DNA of 64,000 nucleotides. Source: UBA8389 sp035719105 (lineage in GTDB: Bacteria; Bacteroidota; Bacteroidia; Bacteroidales; UBA1402). The first letter of the stretch is position 1, and each line of letters starts with the position of its first letter. Below, piece by piece: positions 8,459 to 17,975 of the stretch. The position numbers and the translations under genes were made by a program. The stretch lies in assembly GCA_035719105.1 (NCBI GenBank), contig DASTGN010000008.1:1-64000 (forward strand). Direction: 5' to 3'. Under the pieces are notes generated by a model. That model made no database searches, had not been told where the DNA came from, and saw nothing but the letters and a program-made list of their open reading frames with translations.

Positions 8459-8475
8459 ACAAAAAGGTACAAACC

Positions 8476-11313
8476 ATGAGTGATTTTTCATCCCGGCATA
8501 TTGGCATTCAGCCGGACGATCAAAAAGAAATGTTGGAAAAAATCGGATGTTCCAGTCTGCAAGAACTGATTCAAAAAACGATTCCCGAAGACATCCACTT
8601 GACCGAAGCCTTGAATTTGGCGCCAGCCATGACAGAAGGCCAATTCGCTGAGCACATACAGGATATAGCCTCAAAAAACAAATGTTTCACTTCCTACATT
8701 GGATCCGGTTGGTATGATACGTTTACTCCTGCTGTCATTCAACGGAACGTCTTTGAAAATCCATCCTGGTATACCTCTTATACGCCCTATCAAGCTGAAA
8801 TTTCACAAGGAAGGCTGGAAGCATTGTTGAACTTTCAAACCGTGATTACCGAATTGACCGGGTTGCCGTTGACAAACGCTTCCATGCTGGATGATAGTAC
8901 TTGCGCAGCAGAAGCGGCCAATTTATTCTTCAACCTTCGAAGCCGCGAACAAGAAGCTTCGGGCACCAATACATTATTTGTCGACCGGTCTGTTTTTGCT
9001 CAGACGCAATCGGTCTTGTACACTAGATGCATTCCTCAGGGCATTCAAATTGAGGTTGGCGAATACACCACCTTCAACCCCACCAAGGCTCACTTCGCAG
9101 CTATTGTACAATACCCCAATGCCGATGGTCAGGTTGACAACCTGGAATATTTCATCGATAAAATGCACCAAGCCGGTTTGAAAGTCGCTGTAGGTGCTGA
9201 TTTGCTGAGTTTGTGCCTATTACAGGCTCCAGGAACCTGGGGTGCGGATGTGGTTTATGGATCATCCCAACGTTTCGGCATTCCGATGGGCTTTGGCGGC
9301 CCAGCTGCCGGTTATTTTGCTACCAAGGATGAATACAAACGGTCTATTCCTGGAAGAATCATTGGCATTTCCAAAGACAAAAACGGGATGAAGGCCCTGC
9401 GTCTGGCTCTTCAAACTCGCGAGCAACACATTAAACGTGAAAAAGCCACTTCGAACATTTGCACGGCAACGGCACTTATGGCCAGCATGGCTGGATTTTA
9501 TGCTGTGTATCACGGTTATGAAGGTTTGCTGAACATCGCCAAACGCATTCACGGCATAGCCTCTTATTTGAATGATGCATTGGCAGTATACGGTTACAAA
9601 CAGCTGAATGATAGCTATTTCGATACTTTGAAAATCAAGTTGCCAGCAACGGTCAAGGTTTCAAAAGTAAAAGAATTAGCTTTAGAATACGATGTCAATT
9701 TCCGATATTTCGAAAGTGGTGAAATCGGTATCAGCATCGATGAAACAACCGATGTAGACGATGTGGATGTTTTGCTGGACATTTTTGCCTCAGCTGCTGG
9801 CAACCAAGCCAGTTTCACCCATGGAGAAGACTTTTCAACGATCAATTCATTGGACGACAGTTTGTTGAGAAAGGATAAATTCCTGCAGGAAGAAGTCTTT
9901 AAAGCCTATCGCAGTGAAACGGACATGATGCGTTACATCAAGAAGCTGGAACGCAAAGACATTTCCCTCACCCATTCAATGATTTCTTTGGGTTCCTGCA
10001 CCATGAAACTGAACGCCGCCTCGGAAATGTTGCCCTTAAGCCTTGCCGGCTTTATGAACATTCACCCCTATGCACCTGCCGACCAGGTAGAAGGTTATTT
10101 GGAAATGATTTCCAATTTCGAAAAGATGTTGACGACCATAACGGGTTTTGCCGGTTGCAGCGTACAACCAAATTCCGGTGCAGCAGGCGAATACGCTGGA
10201 TTGAGAGTGATTCGTGAATACTTCAATGAAAAAAAGGAAACGCAACGCAAATTGATCCTGATCCCATCCTCTGCGCATGGAACCAACCCAGCAAGTGCTA
10301 TTCAGGCAGGATTTGACATCCTTACGGTAGCTTGTGACGAAAAAGGCAATGTAGACATTAACGATTGGACTAAGAAGGCAACTGACAACGCAGCCATTCT
10401 TGCCGGTTGTATGATCACCTACCCTTCTACCCATGGCATTTTTGAAAAACAAATCCGACTTATGTGTGACATCATTCACCAACAGGGCGGTCAAGTATAC
10501 ATGGACGGTGCTAATATGAATGCTCAGGTTGGTATCACATCACCAGGATTCATTGGTGCTGACATTTGCCACCTGAACTTGCACAAAACCTTCGCCATGC
10601 CTCACGGAGGTGGTGGTCCTGGCGTAGGTCCGATTTGTTGCGCTTCGCATTTGGTGAAATTTTTACCAGGTCATCCCCATTCAGGGAATTCTTTGAACAC
10701 AGTTGCTTCAGCGCCCTATGGCAGTGCAATGATGTTGCCGGTCAGTTACGGTTATATTTGCATGTTGGGCGCCGAAGGAGCGAAAAATGTTTCGGAAATC
10801 GCCATTCTGAGCGCCAATTTCCTGGCTGAATCACTGAAAGATTTGTACCCAGTCTTGTTTCGTGGAGAAAGCGGCTGCGTTGGCCATGAAGTCATTTTAG
10901 ATTGCCGTGGATTCAAAAATGCAGGCATCAGCGAAACCGATATTGCCAAGCGGTTGATGGATTTTGGTTTCCATGCACCGACTCTTTCGTTTCCTGTTCA
11001 TGGTACTTTAATGATTGAACCGACCGAAAGCGAAAGCTTGGCAGAACTTAAACGCTTCATTGAGACAATGACCTGTATATATAAGGAAATCAAGGAGATA
11101 GAAAACGGAGAATATAGCGTTGATGACAACGTTTTGATTCAGGCTCCTCACGCTGAATACGAACTCACTGCAGATGAATGGAACCATGCTTACTCTAGAA
11201 GTAAGGCTGGTTTTCCTTTGCCCTGGATACGTGAGAAAAAATTCCAGCTTTCGGTTGCCAGAGTGGATAACGCTTGGGGCGATCGAAATCTGATATGCAG
11301 TTGCCAACAATAA
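8476..11313 (+). CDS. gcvP: Glycine dehydrogenase (decarboxylating), P protein
   Basis: GcvP is the pyridoxal-phosphate enzyme that decarboxylates glycine and passes the aminomethyl group to lipoyl-H protein. At 945 residues it is the single-chain form (the N- and C-terminal halves equal GcvPA and GcvPB). The cofactor lysine is Lys704 in LHKTFAMPHGGGGPG. The sequence begins with the usual FSSRHIGI, and contains SYIGSGWYDT in the first half and SCTMKLNA in the second. The other glycine-cleavage genes are not in the window; folD, glyA and lipB, which serve the same pathway, are nearby but in separate transcripts. Confidence 0.97.
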   Translation: MSDFSSRHIGIQPDDQKEMLEKIGCSSLQELIQKTIPEDIHLTEALNLAPAMTEGQFAEHIQDIASKNKCFTSYIGSGWYDTFTPAVIQRNVFENPSWYTSYTPYQAEISQGRLEALLNFQTVITELTGLPLTNASMLDDSTCAAEAANLFFNLRSREQEASGTNTLFVDRSVFAQTQSVLYTRCIPQGIQIEVGEYTTFNPTKAHFAAIVQYPNADGQVDNLEYFIDKMHQAGLKVAVGADLLSLCLLQAPGTWGADVVYGSSQRFGIPMGFGGPAAGYFATKDEYKRSIPGRIIGISKDKNGMKALRLALQTREQHIKREKATSNICTATALMASMAGFYAVYHGYEGLLNIAKRIHGIASYLNDALAVYGYKQLNDSYFDTLKIKLPATVKVSKVKELALEYDVNFRYFESGEIGISIDETTDVDDVDVLLDIFASAAGNQASFTHGEDFSTINSLDDSLLRKDKFLQEEVFKAYRSETDMMRYIKKLERKDISLTHSMISLGSCTMKLNAASEMLPLSLAGFMNIHPYAPADQVEGYLEMISNFEKMLTTITGFAGCSVQPNSGAAGEYAGLRVIREYFNEKKETQRKLILIPSSAHGTNPASAIQAGFDILTVACDEKGNVDINDWTKKATDNAAILAGCMITYPSTHGIFEKQIRLMCDIIHQQGGQVYMDGANMNAQVGITSPGFIGADICHLNLHKTFAMPHGGGGPGVGPICCASHLVKFLPGHPHSGNSLNTVASAPYGSAMMLPVSYGYICMLGAEGAKNVSEIAILSANFLAESLKDLYPVLFRGESGCVGHEVILDCRGFKNAGISETDIAKRLMDFGFHAPTLSFPVHGTLMIEPTESESLAELKRFIETMTCIYKEIKEIENGEYSVDDNVLIQAPHAEYELTADEWNHAYSRSKAGFPLPWIREKKFQLSVARVDNAWGDRNLICSCQQ

Positions 11314-11373
11314 GTTGACATGAAAAGGGGCATCCACCTGGTCGAAGTCTGACAAGCAGTCTTTATTCTTGCC

Positions 11374-11419
11374 AAAATCCTGCCAATTCGTCCGAAGGAC
11401 CTTTTCAGGCAGGATTTTT
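11374..11419 (+). terminator. Terminator after gcvP
   Basis: AAAATCCTGCC (11374-11384) pairs with GGCAGGATTTTT (11408-11419) around 23 bases. It ends in a T run and separates gcvP from grpE. Confidence 0.75.
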
Positions 11420-11455
11420 GATGTCTAATAAACACAAATTAAAAGAACTAGAAAA

Positions 11456-12022
11456 ATGAAGCATGTGAAATCAGAGACTTCTACCGTCCATAAGGTAAAA
11501 GTCGAAGGCGATGAAGCGGAAACACTTGTTACCGAAGAACAACCTGTCGCCAATGAGTTGGAGGTTGCTACAAAAGCCTTGGAAGAACTGCAAACCAAGT
11601 ATAATCAACTCAATGACACCTATCTGCGGACACTTGCAGAATTTGACAACTACCGGAAACGCAGTTTGCGGGAGAAAGCCGACTTGATAAAAAGTGGGGG
11701 CGAAAGTGTGTTGGTCAACATCTTAACGGTAGTTGATGATATGGAGCGTGGCTTGGCTGCGATGAAAGAAACTCAGGATGTGGAGGCCGTCAAAGAGGGT
11801 ATGGATCTCATTTATGATAAGTTGCAAAACTTTTTAAAACAAAACGGCGTCACCGTCATTGAAACCGAGGGGAAAGATTTCGATACCGATCATCACGAAG
11901 CCATCACGACCTTCCCTGCTCCGACCCCCGAATTGAAGGGTAAAGTTGTTGATTGTGTTCAAAAAGGGTATATCCTAAACGAAAAGGTCATTCGCTTTGC
12001 CAAAGTGGTGGTTGGAGAATAA
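11456..12022 (+). CDS. grpE: Nucleotide exchange factor GrpE
   Basis: GrpE releases ADP from DnaK. This 188-residue protein has an acidic N-terminal tail, a long coiled coil (about residues 38-85, with TLAEFDNYRKR), the hinge GGESVLVNILTVVDDMERGL, and the C-terminal beta domain ending DKVIRFAKVVVGE-like (here EKVIRFAKVVVGE). Length is normal. dnaJ follows after 12 bases in the same operon; dnaK is not in the window. I see no CIRCE element and no exact TAnnTTTG upstream. Confidence 0.96.
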   Translation: MKHVKSETSTVHKVKVEGDEAETLVTEEQPVANELEVATKALEELQTKYNQLNDTYLRTLAEFDNYRKRSLREKADLIKSGGESVLVNILTVVDDMERGLAAMKETQDVEAVKEGMDLIYDKLQNFLKQNGVTVIETEGKDFDTDHHEAITTFPAPTPELKGKVVDCVQKGYILNEKVIRFAKVVVGE

Positions 12023-12034
12023 AAAAGTACAAGC

Positions 12035-13195
12035 ATGTCTACGAAACGTGATTATTACGAAATTCTTGGAGTTGCCAAAACGGCAAACGATGAGGAAATA
12101 AAGAAGGCTTACCGAAAAAAAGCCATACAGTTTCACCCTGACAAAAATCCAGGAAACAAGGAAGCTGAAGAGCATTTCAAAGAAGCTGCGGAAGCTTATG
12201 AAGTCTTGAGTCACAAAGAAAAACGGCAACGATACGACCAGTTCGGGCACGCTGGTGTTGGCAGTGCTGCCAATGGAGGCGGTGGTTTCGGAGGTGGCTT
12301 CGGCGGTGATTTTTCCATGGAAGATATCTTTTCTCAATTCGGTGATATTTTCGGTGGTCATTTCGGAGGAGGTTTCGGAGGAAGTTCCAGAAGCGGTCAA
12401 CGGGTTAACCGGGGCTCCAATCTTCGTGTAAAAGTCAGACTCAATTTACAGGAAATCGCGAAAGGTGCCGAAAAGAAAATCAAGGTGCGCAAAGCGGTCA
12501 ATTGTTCTTATTGCGGTGGAACCGGAGCCGAAAGCGGAAGTTCGCATACCACCTGTTCAACGTGTAGAGGAACTGGTGCCGTGACTCGAGTGACCAACAC
12601 CATTTTGGGACGGATGCAAACTCAGTCTGTGTGTCCGGATTGCCAGGGAGAAGGTAAGATTATTACCAAAAAATGCTCCCATTGCAACGGTGAAGGCGTA
12701 TCCACACAAGAAGAAGTCATCAGCATCAACATACCGGCAGGTGTAGCAGAAGGCATGCAGCTTTCCATGAGCGGCAAAGGCAACGCAGCCAGACGAGGTG
12801 GCGTTCCAGGAGATTTACTGATCGTCATCGAAGAGGAACCGCATGCTGAATTGCTTCGTGACGAAAATGATTTGGTTTACAACCTTTTGCTCAGTTTTCC
12901 TACTGCTGCATTGGGTGGCACCGTCGAAATTCCGACCATTGATGGCAAAGTGAAAGTCAAGATTGATGCAGGTACACAACCGGGAAAGGTCTTGAGACTT
13001 CGCGGAAAAGGTTTACCCACTGTCAATCAGTATGGTACTGGCGATTTATTGGTCAACATCAGCGTTTACGTTCCTGAATCTTTGTCTAAGGAAGAACGTA
13101 AAACGGTTGAAAAAATGGAAGAATCAGAAAACTTTAAGACGAGTCCAAGCATCAGCAAGCGAATGTTCGAACGTTTCAGAAACTTGTTCGACTAA
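12035..13195 (+). CDS. dnaJ: Chaperone DnaJ
   Basis: A type I Hsp40 co-chaperone of DnaK, 386 residues. The J domain carries HPD at residues 34-36. A Gly/Phe-rich linker (about 77-125) follows, then the zinc region with four CxxCxGxG repeats (CSYCGGTG, CSTCRGTG, CPDCQGEG, CSHCNGEG), then the two substrate-binding beta domains. It is the second gene of the grpE operon. Its stop overlaps the stop of the convergent metal-transporter gene by 4 bases. Confidence 0.97.
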   Translation: MSTKRDYYEILGVAKTANDEEIKKAYRKKAIQFHPDKNPGNKEAEEHFKEAAEAYEVLSHKEKRQRYDQFGHAGVGSAANGGGGFGGGFGGDFSMEDIFSQFGDIFGGHFGGGFGGSSRSGQRVNRGSNLRVKVRLNLQEIAKGAEKKIKVRKAVNCSYCGGTGAESGSSHTTCSTCRGTGAVTRVTNTILGRMQTQSVCPDCQGEGKIITKKCSHCNGEGVSTQEEVISINIPAGVAEGMQLSMSGKGNAARRGGVPGDLLIVIEEEPHAELLRDENDLVYNLLLSFPTAALGGTVEIPTIDGKVKVKIDAGTQPGKVLRLRGKGLPTVNQYGTGDLLVNISVYVPESLSKEERKTVEKMEESENFKTSPSISKRMFERFRNLFD

Positions 13196-14094
13196 CGCGC
13201 TTCGCACCACTCACAGATTTCGGTTGCCAATTCCATTTCTATGGTGGCGTGCTGAATCCCTTTGGTTTTCAATATTTCATGAGCGGCAGCCCGCAAGGCT
13301 TGTCGCTCATATTCTGTTGTGGAATCTACCAAGACTAAATGGACGGTCAAAACGAGGAATTCACTATCCATGGTCCAAATATGCAAGTCGTGCAGCCCTT
13401 TAACAGACCCAAGCTGGAGTAAGCTGTTGCGAAGGTCAGCTTCGTCCACTTCTTCTGGTTTGCCCTGCAAAATGACTCTAAAAGCCTTACGAAGGTTGTG
13501 ATAGACATTGTAAAGTATAAAGCAGGCTATGCCGATCGATAATATAGGATCCAAGATGGGCAAGTCAGTGAAAATCATCACGATGCTGGTAATCAGCACG
13601 GCAAACCAACCCAAAACGTCTTCGAGTAAATGCAGCGACACCACGCGTTCGTTCAAACTGCCTCCTTTTTTAAGTCTTATCGCTGCGAAACCATTGACCA
13701 ACATTCCAAAGAGAGCCAACAACAACATCCCTTTAGCATTGCTGTGCACGGGGTTGAAAAGTCGGATTAAACTGGCGTATAGCACGATGCATGAACCACT
13801 AAGCAGGATCAACGAGTTCAACAGGGCACTCAAAATGGAAAACCGTTTATAACCGTAAGTATATTTTCCGTCCGGTTTCTTTTTGGATATTTTTTGAAAG
13901 TACCAGGCCATGCCCAACGAAACACTGTCCCCTAAATCGTGCAAAGCATCGGAAAGAATGGCCACGCTGTTCGTCAGAATTCCGCCAACCAATTCAATCA
14001 CACAGAAAAACAGGTTCAGGTAAAAGGCCAATGCAATGTTTTTGGTACCTGTTCCCGCATGGTCGTGGTGATGGTGGTGTGAATCTAAGGACAT
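13192..14094 (-). CDS. Cation diffusion facilitator metal exporter
   Basis: A 300-residue CDF protein that exchanges Zn2+ (or a similar divalent metal) for protons across the inner membrane. The N-terminus has a His cluster (HHHHHDH). Six membrane segments follow; TM2 contains SDALHDLGD and TM5 HLLEDVLGW, giving the usual His/Asp metal site. The cytoplasmic C-terminal domain (from about residue 210) includes LHDLHIWTMD. It is closest to the CzcD/ZitB group, but the metal cannot be fixed from sequence. It is convergent with dnaJ and divergent from udk. Confidence 0.92.
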   Translation of the reverse strand: MSLDSHHHHHDHAGTGTKNIALAFYLNLFFCVIELVGGILTNSVAILSDALHDLGDSVSLGMAWYFQKISKKKPDGKYTYGYKRFSILSALLNSLILLSGSCIVLYASLIRLFNPVHSNAKGMLLLALFGMLVNGFAAIRLKKGGSLNERVVSLHLLEDVLGWFAVLITSIVMIFTDLPILDPILSIGIACFILYNVYHNLRKAFRVILQGKPEEVDEADLRNSLLQLGSVKGLHDLHIWTMDSEFLVLTVHLVLVDSTTEYERQALRAAAHEILKTKGIQHATIEMELATEICEWCEAR

Positions 14095-14180
14095 TCTTTA
14101 CAATTTTGGTTTTTTTGTGGAAACTCTGCTGTAAAAATAAGGGGAAATATCTACATTCGCACAACCATTTTTCTAAAATC

Positions 14181-14792
14181 ATGATGATCATCGGAATTGC
14201 AGGCGGAACAGGTTCAGGAAAAACGACCGTTGTTCGTAAAATTATTGACCAGTTGCCAGCTGGTGAAGTTGTGGTCATCCCACAGGATTCTTATTACAAA
14301 GACAGCAGCCACGTGCCGGTCGATTTAAGGCGCAACATCAATTTCGACCATCCGGATTCTATTGAATGGGATTTGCTGATTCAACACATTCAGGAACTTA
14401 AGGCTGGACGAAACGTTTGCCAACCGGTTTACGATTACGTGAGCTGCACCAGGCAACCTGAAACCGTATTGGTAAAACCTTCCAAAGTCATCCTGATTGA
14501 GGGCATTTTAGTTTTGACGCAACCCTTATTGCGAAACGAAATGGATCTTCGAATTTTTGTTGACGCAGACTCAGACGACCGCCTGATTCGAGTGGTTCGT
14601 AGGGATGTGGTGGAACGTGGCCGTACGGCAGAAATGGTTCTTGACCGTTACGAACAAGTCCTGAAACCTATGCATCTGGAATTCATCGAACCGACCAAGC
14701 GCTACGCGGACCTCATTATTCCTCAGGGTGGAAACAACCTAGCGGCCATCGATATGCTGTCGCAGTTCATCTTTAAAAAATTAAAGGACTGA
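14181..14792 (+). CDS. udk: Uridine kinase
   Basis: Uridine/cytidine kinase of the pyrimidine salvage pathway, 203 residues. The P-loop GGTGSGKTT is near the N-terminus, followed by the nucleoside-site segment NFDHPDSIEWD and IFVDADSDDRLIRRxxRD-like lid (here RLIRVVRRD). I use the ATG 14181; the reading frame is open upstream to 14031 but that would overlap the divergent transporter gene and add residues not found in the family. The gene is alone on its strand. Confidence 0.94.
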   Translation: MMIIGIAGGTGSGKTTVVRKIIDQLPAGEVVVIPQDSYYKDSSHVPVDLRRNINFDHPDSIEWDLLIQHIQELKAGRNVCQPVYDYVSCTRQPETVLVKPSKVILIEGILVLTQPLLRNEMDLRIFVDADSDDRLIRVVRRDVVERGRTAEMVLDRYEQVLKPMHLEFIEPTKRYADLIIPQGGNNLAAIDMLSQFIFKKLKD

Positions 14793-14806
14793 TAAATCCC
14801 CACTTC

Positions 14807-14826
14807 GGTGGCTTATTTAAGCCACC
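14807..14826. terminator. Inverted repeat between convergent genes
   Basis: GGTGGCTTA and TAAGCCACC flank a TT dinucleotide and include the stop codon of the S9 peptidase gene. There is no clear T tract, so it may be a weak bidirectional terminator or a 3'-end stabiliser. Confidence 0.45.
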
Positions 14827-16882
14827 GGTCAAGCCATGCGAAGAACGTGCGCTGCCACAGGATAGAATTCTGAGGTTGAATGATCCAATGGTTTTCGTCA
14901 GGAAAGACCAATAATTCTGCCGGAATTCCCCGCAACTTAGCAGCATTGAAGGCTTGCATGCCCTGCGATGCTAAAATACGGTAATCTTTTTCGCCGTGAA
15001 TACAAAGGATGGGAGTATCCCAGTTTTGTACAAATTTATGCGGTGAATTGGCAAAGGATTTCTGTGCAATGACATTTTTAGAATCCCAGAAAGGTCCACC
15101 TGTTTCCCAATTCTCAAACCACATTTCTTCAGTTTCCAAATATTGTGATTCACAATTGAAGATGCCACTGTGGGCAATAAAGGCTTTAAAGCGTTTGTGA
15201 TGGTTTCCAGCCAACCAATAGACAGAGAACCCGCCATAGGAAGCACCCACACAACCCAAACGATTCTTGTCAACGTAAGGTTCAGCCGAGACGGCATCGA
15301 TGGCAGACAAATAATCTCGCATGTTCTGACCACCCCAATCCTTACTAATTTCTTCTTTCCACTTCTGCCCCATGCCGGATACACCACGACGATTGGGGGC
15401 TACGACAATATAACCCTTGGCAGCCATCAGCTGGAAGTTCCAACGATACGACCAGAACTGCCCGACCGTTCCCTGTGGCCCGCCGGAACAAAATAAAATG
15501 GCTGGATACGTTTTAGTGGAATCAAAATCGGGAGGATAGACCACCCAGGTCAACATTTCTTGATTGTCAGTGGTTTTAATCATGCGTTTTTCCACACGGC
15601 CAACTTTGAGTTGATCAAAGATTTCCTTGTTTTCATTGGTCAAGGCAACCATTTCACCATCTTTCGGTTGAATGCGGAAGATTTCGTTGGGGCGACTAAT
15701 GGAATGCTTCAATGCAATCAATTGATCACCAGCCAATGCTAACTTTTCAACGTCGGAGGATTCATTGGTTACTTGCTTGATGGATTGGCTCTTCACATCA
15801 ACCGTAAAAATCTGCGTAACGGCTTCGACAGCACTCAAAAAGAAAAGATTTTGGCTGTCTTTTGTCCAACACGGTTCACTGACATCACCATCTAATGAAT
15901 CACTGATACAACGGTTGGTGCCGGTTTGTATTGTATGGATGAACAAGCGATTTTTATCGGATTCATAACCATCATGTTCCATGCTTAGAAATGCAATGGA
16001 TTGACCATCAGGTGAAAACACAGGATCGGTATCGTATCCCATCATTCCACTCGTCAGGTTGGTGGAAACCTTGGTTTCTAAATTATACAGATAAATATCG
16101 GAATTGGTGGAAAGGGCATACTCTTTTCCGGTTTTCTTGCGACAAGTGTAAGCGATGCTTTTACCGTCGGGTGCCCAGGCAATCTGTTCAATGCCGCCCC
16201 AAGGTTTCATGGGCGATTCAAAGGGTTCGTCCTTTAATATATCGGTTACGTTTTCGAGACCTTTTTTAGTCAAATCGGCAATAAATGGGTGTGGAATGGT
16301 TTCCACCCATTCATCCCAATGTTTGTACATCAGGTCATCGATTACCCGACCAGAAGACTTGTCCAGATCCGGATAAATATCTTTCACCCGCTTACCATAC
16401 TTCACTTGCGAGACAAACATGATTTTGGATTCGTCCGGGGAGAAAATAAAACCCTCCAAATCCGATTCATAATTGGTCAATTGCTTACGCTTGCTGCCGT
16501 CAGACTTCATTTTCCAAAGCTGACCATTGTATAAGAAATAGATCAACTTGCCGTCGGCCGACCATACGGCTTCATTTTCACTTCTCTTTGTATTGGTAAG
16601 GCGAACAGGATCACCACCAGCTACCGGAACAACATAAAGATCCTTATTTCCTTTGTTTTGGGCAATGTCGAAATATTGAACATTGTAGAGTACTTGCTGA
16701 TTATCCGGGGAAACACTGATTCCAGTTACTCTTCCCATGCTCCAAAGTACTTCTGGCGTCATCAGTCCATTTTCAATCTTAACGGGCTTTTTTTCAATGA
16801 GCGCCCCTTTATCGGCGTCTTCACCATTGCAAGAAGCCATCATAACTGCCATTGCTGCCATAAAATAAACTATTTTCTTCAT
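14813..16882 (-). CDS. S9 family prolyl oligopeptidase-like lipoprotein (DPP5-like)
   Basis: A 689-residue serine peptidase. The signal ends with the lipobox MMASC (Cys18). A beta-propeller of TolB/WD40-like repeats (about residues 45-420) precedes the alpha/beta hydrolase domain. The catalytic triad is Ser548 (GASYGG), Asp633 (GEKDYR) and His665 (DENHWI). Length and layout match dipeptidyl peptidase 5 and acyl-peptide hydrolases of oral and gut Bacteroidetes, which release dipeptides in the periplasm. The exact specificity is inferred. It has its own promoter just downstream of the rpoD terminator. Confidence 0.92.
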   Translation of the reverse strand: MKKIVYFMAAMAVMMASCNGEDADKGALIEKKPVKIENGLMTPEVLWSMGRVTGISVSPDNQQVLYNVQYFDIAQNKGNKDLYVVPVAGGDPVRLTNTKRSENEAVWSADGKLIYFLYNGQLWKMKSDGSKRKQLTNYESDLEGFIFSPDESKIMFVSQVKYGKRVKDIYPDLDKSSGRVIDDLMYKHWDEWVETIPHPFIADLTKKGLENVTDILKDEPFESPMKPWGGIEQIAWAPDGKSIAYTCRKKTGKEYALSTNSDIYLYNLETKVSTNLTSGMMGYDTDPVFSPDGQSIAFLSMEHDGYESDKNRLFIHTIQTGTNRCISDSLDGDVSEPCWTKDSQNLFFLSAVEAVTQIFTVDVKSQSIKQVTNESSDVEKLALAGDQLIALKHSISRPNEIFRIQPKDGEMVALTNENKEIFDQLKVGRVEKRMIKTTDNQEMLTWVVYPPDFDSTKTYPAILFCSGGPQGTVGQFWSYRWNFQLMAAKGYIVVAPNRRGVSGMGQKWKEEISKDWGGQNMRDYLSAIDAVSAEPYVDKNRLGCVGASYGGFSVYWLAGNHHKRFKAFIAHSGIFNCESQYLETEEMWFENWETGGPFWDSKNVIAQKSFANSPHKFVQNWDTPILCIHGEKDYRILASQGMQAFNAAKLRGIPAELLVFPDENHWIIQPQNSILWQRTFFAWLDRWLK

Positions 16883-16902
16883 TGTGAATTGATTTTAGGC
16901 TG

Positions 16903-16910
16903 CAAATATA
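16903..16910 (-). promoter_or_regulatory. Promoter of the S9 peptidase, -7 element
   Basis: TATATTTG on the minus strand is an exact match to TAnnTTTG. The start would be near 16896, 14 bases before the ATG. It abuts the T tract of the rpoD terminator. Confidence 0.6.
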
Positions 16911-16946
16911 AAAAAAAACGGCCATATCACAGTGGTGATACAGCCG
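16911..16946 (-). terminator. Terminator of rpoD
   Basis: Read on the minus strand, CGGC-TG-TATCAC / GTGATA-TG-GCCG forms a stem around CACT and is followed by nine T. It insulates rpoD from the S9 peptidase gene. Confidence 0.85.
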
Positions 16947-16969
16947 CTCTATTCCATTTGCCTAAGGAC

Positions 16970-17830
16970 CTATCCCAGGTAACCTTTCAGCAATTTGCTT
17001 CTTGAATTTTGTCTTAAACGACGAATCGCCTTTTCTTTGATTTGACGAACGCGTTCACGGGTCAAACCGAATTTATCACCGATTTCCTCGAGCGTCATTT
17101 CTTGACTTCCGAGTCCGAAGAACATTTTGATGATGTCGCTTTCGCGTTCCGTCAGGGTTGACAATGCCCGATCAATCTCTTTCGAGAGGGATTCGTTCAT
17201 CAACAAACGGTCGGCTACAGGTGCATCATCATTGACCAGCACATCAAGCAGTGAGTTGTCTTCTCCTTCTACGAATGGGGCATCTACGGAAATGTGACGA
17301 CCGGATACTTTGAGGGTATCGGTAATCTTGTCTACGGGAATGTCCAATTCTTCAGCCAGTTCTTCGGGCGAGGGTTTGCGTTCGTGTTCCTGTTCGAATT
17401 TCGAAAAAGCCTTCGTGATTTTGTTCAACGAACCGACTTGATTTAAAGGAAGACGTACGATACGCGATTGTTCGGCCAAAGCCTGGAGTATGGATTGACG
17501 AATCCACCATACAGCATACGAAATAAATTTGAACCCACGGGTTTCATCAAATTTTTCAGCAGCTTTAATTAATCCAAGGTTGCCTTCGTTAATTAAGTCA
17601 GGAAGGCTAAGTCCTTGATTTTGATACTGTTTTGCAACTGAAACCACAAAACGCAAATTTGCACGGGTTAATTTTTCCAATGCGGCACGGTCTCCTTGAC
17701 GGATACGCTGAGCCAGTTCCACCTCTTCGTCCACTTTGATTAGTTCCTCGCGGCCAATCTCTTGCAAGTATTTGTCCAACGAAGCGCTCTCGCGGTTGGT
17801 GATTGATTTGGTAATCTTTAGCTGTCTCAT
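16970..17830 (-). CDS. rpoD: Primary RNA polymerase sigma factor RpoD (Bacteroidetes short form)
   Basis: The housekeeping sigma factor, 286 residues, which is the usual Bacteroidetes length; it lacks the long N-terminal region 1.1 and the nonconserved insert of proteobacterial sigma-70. Region 1.2 (SLDKYLQEIGRE), region 2 (LPDLINEGNLGLIKAAEKFD and WWIRQ), region 3 and region 4 with its helix-turn-helix (EIGDKFGLTRERVRQIKEKA) are all present. This factor reads the TTTG/TAnnTTTG promoters listed here. Its own -7 element lies 21 bases upstream, giving a leader of about 14 bases. Confidence 0.98.
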   Translation of the reverse strand: MRQLKITKSITNRESASLDKYLQEIGREELIKVDEEVELAQRIRQGDRAALEKLTRANLRFVVSVAKQYQNQGLSLPDLINEGNLGLIKAAEKFDETRGFKFISYAVWWIRQSILQALAEQSRIVRLPLNQVGSLNKITKAFSKFEQEHERKPSPEELAEELDIPVDKITDTLKVSGRHISVDAPFVEGEDNSLLDVLVNDDAPVADRLLMNESLSKEIDRALSTLTERESDIIKMFFGLGSQEMTLEEIGDKFGLTRERVRQIKEKAIRRLRQNSRSKLLKGYLG

Positions 17831-17850
17831 GCAGAATAAAATATAGGGGG

Positions 17851-17858
17851 CAAAGGTA
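17851..17858 (-). promoter_or_regulatory. rpoD promoter, -7 element
   Basis: TACCTTTG on the minus strand, exact to TAnnTTTG. Predicted start near 17844. No TTTG at -33. Confidence 0.6.
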
Positions 17859-17896
17859 CAGAAATAATTTCGATTTCCTGAACCCTAAACGTGTAA

Positions 17897-17949
17897 ATTT
17901 GCAGGATGTTGCCCATCACTTTGAATATTTGTGGCAACGCCCTGCAAAT
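17897..17949. repeat. Long hairpin between htrA and rpoD
   Basis: ATTTGCAGG-AT-GTTGCC (17897-17913) pairs with GGCAAC-GC-CCTGCAAAT (17933-17949): 15 pairs with one 2x2 internal loop around a 19-base loop. It lies downstream of htrA and upstream of the rpoD promoter. There is no T tract, so it is not a classical terminator. Confidence 0.6.
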
Positions 17950-17975
17950 CTGCCTATTGACAACCTTTCCTTATA

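Noticed and set aside
8459..8475. A glycine riboswitch before gcvP
   Set aside because: Only 17 bases separate gcvP from the preceding gene; there is no room for it.
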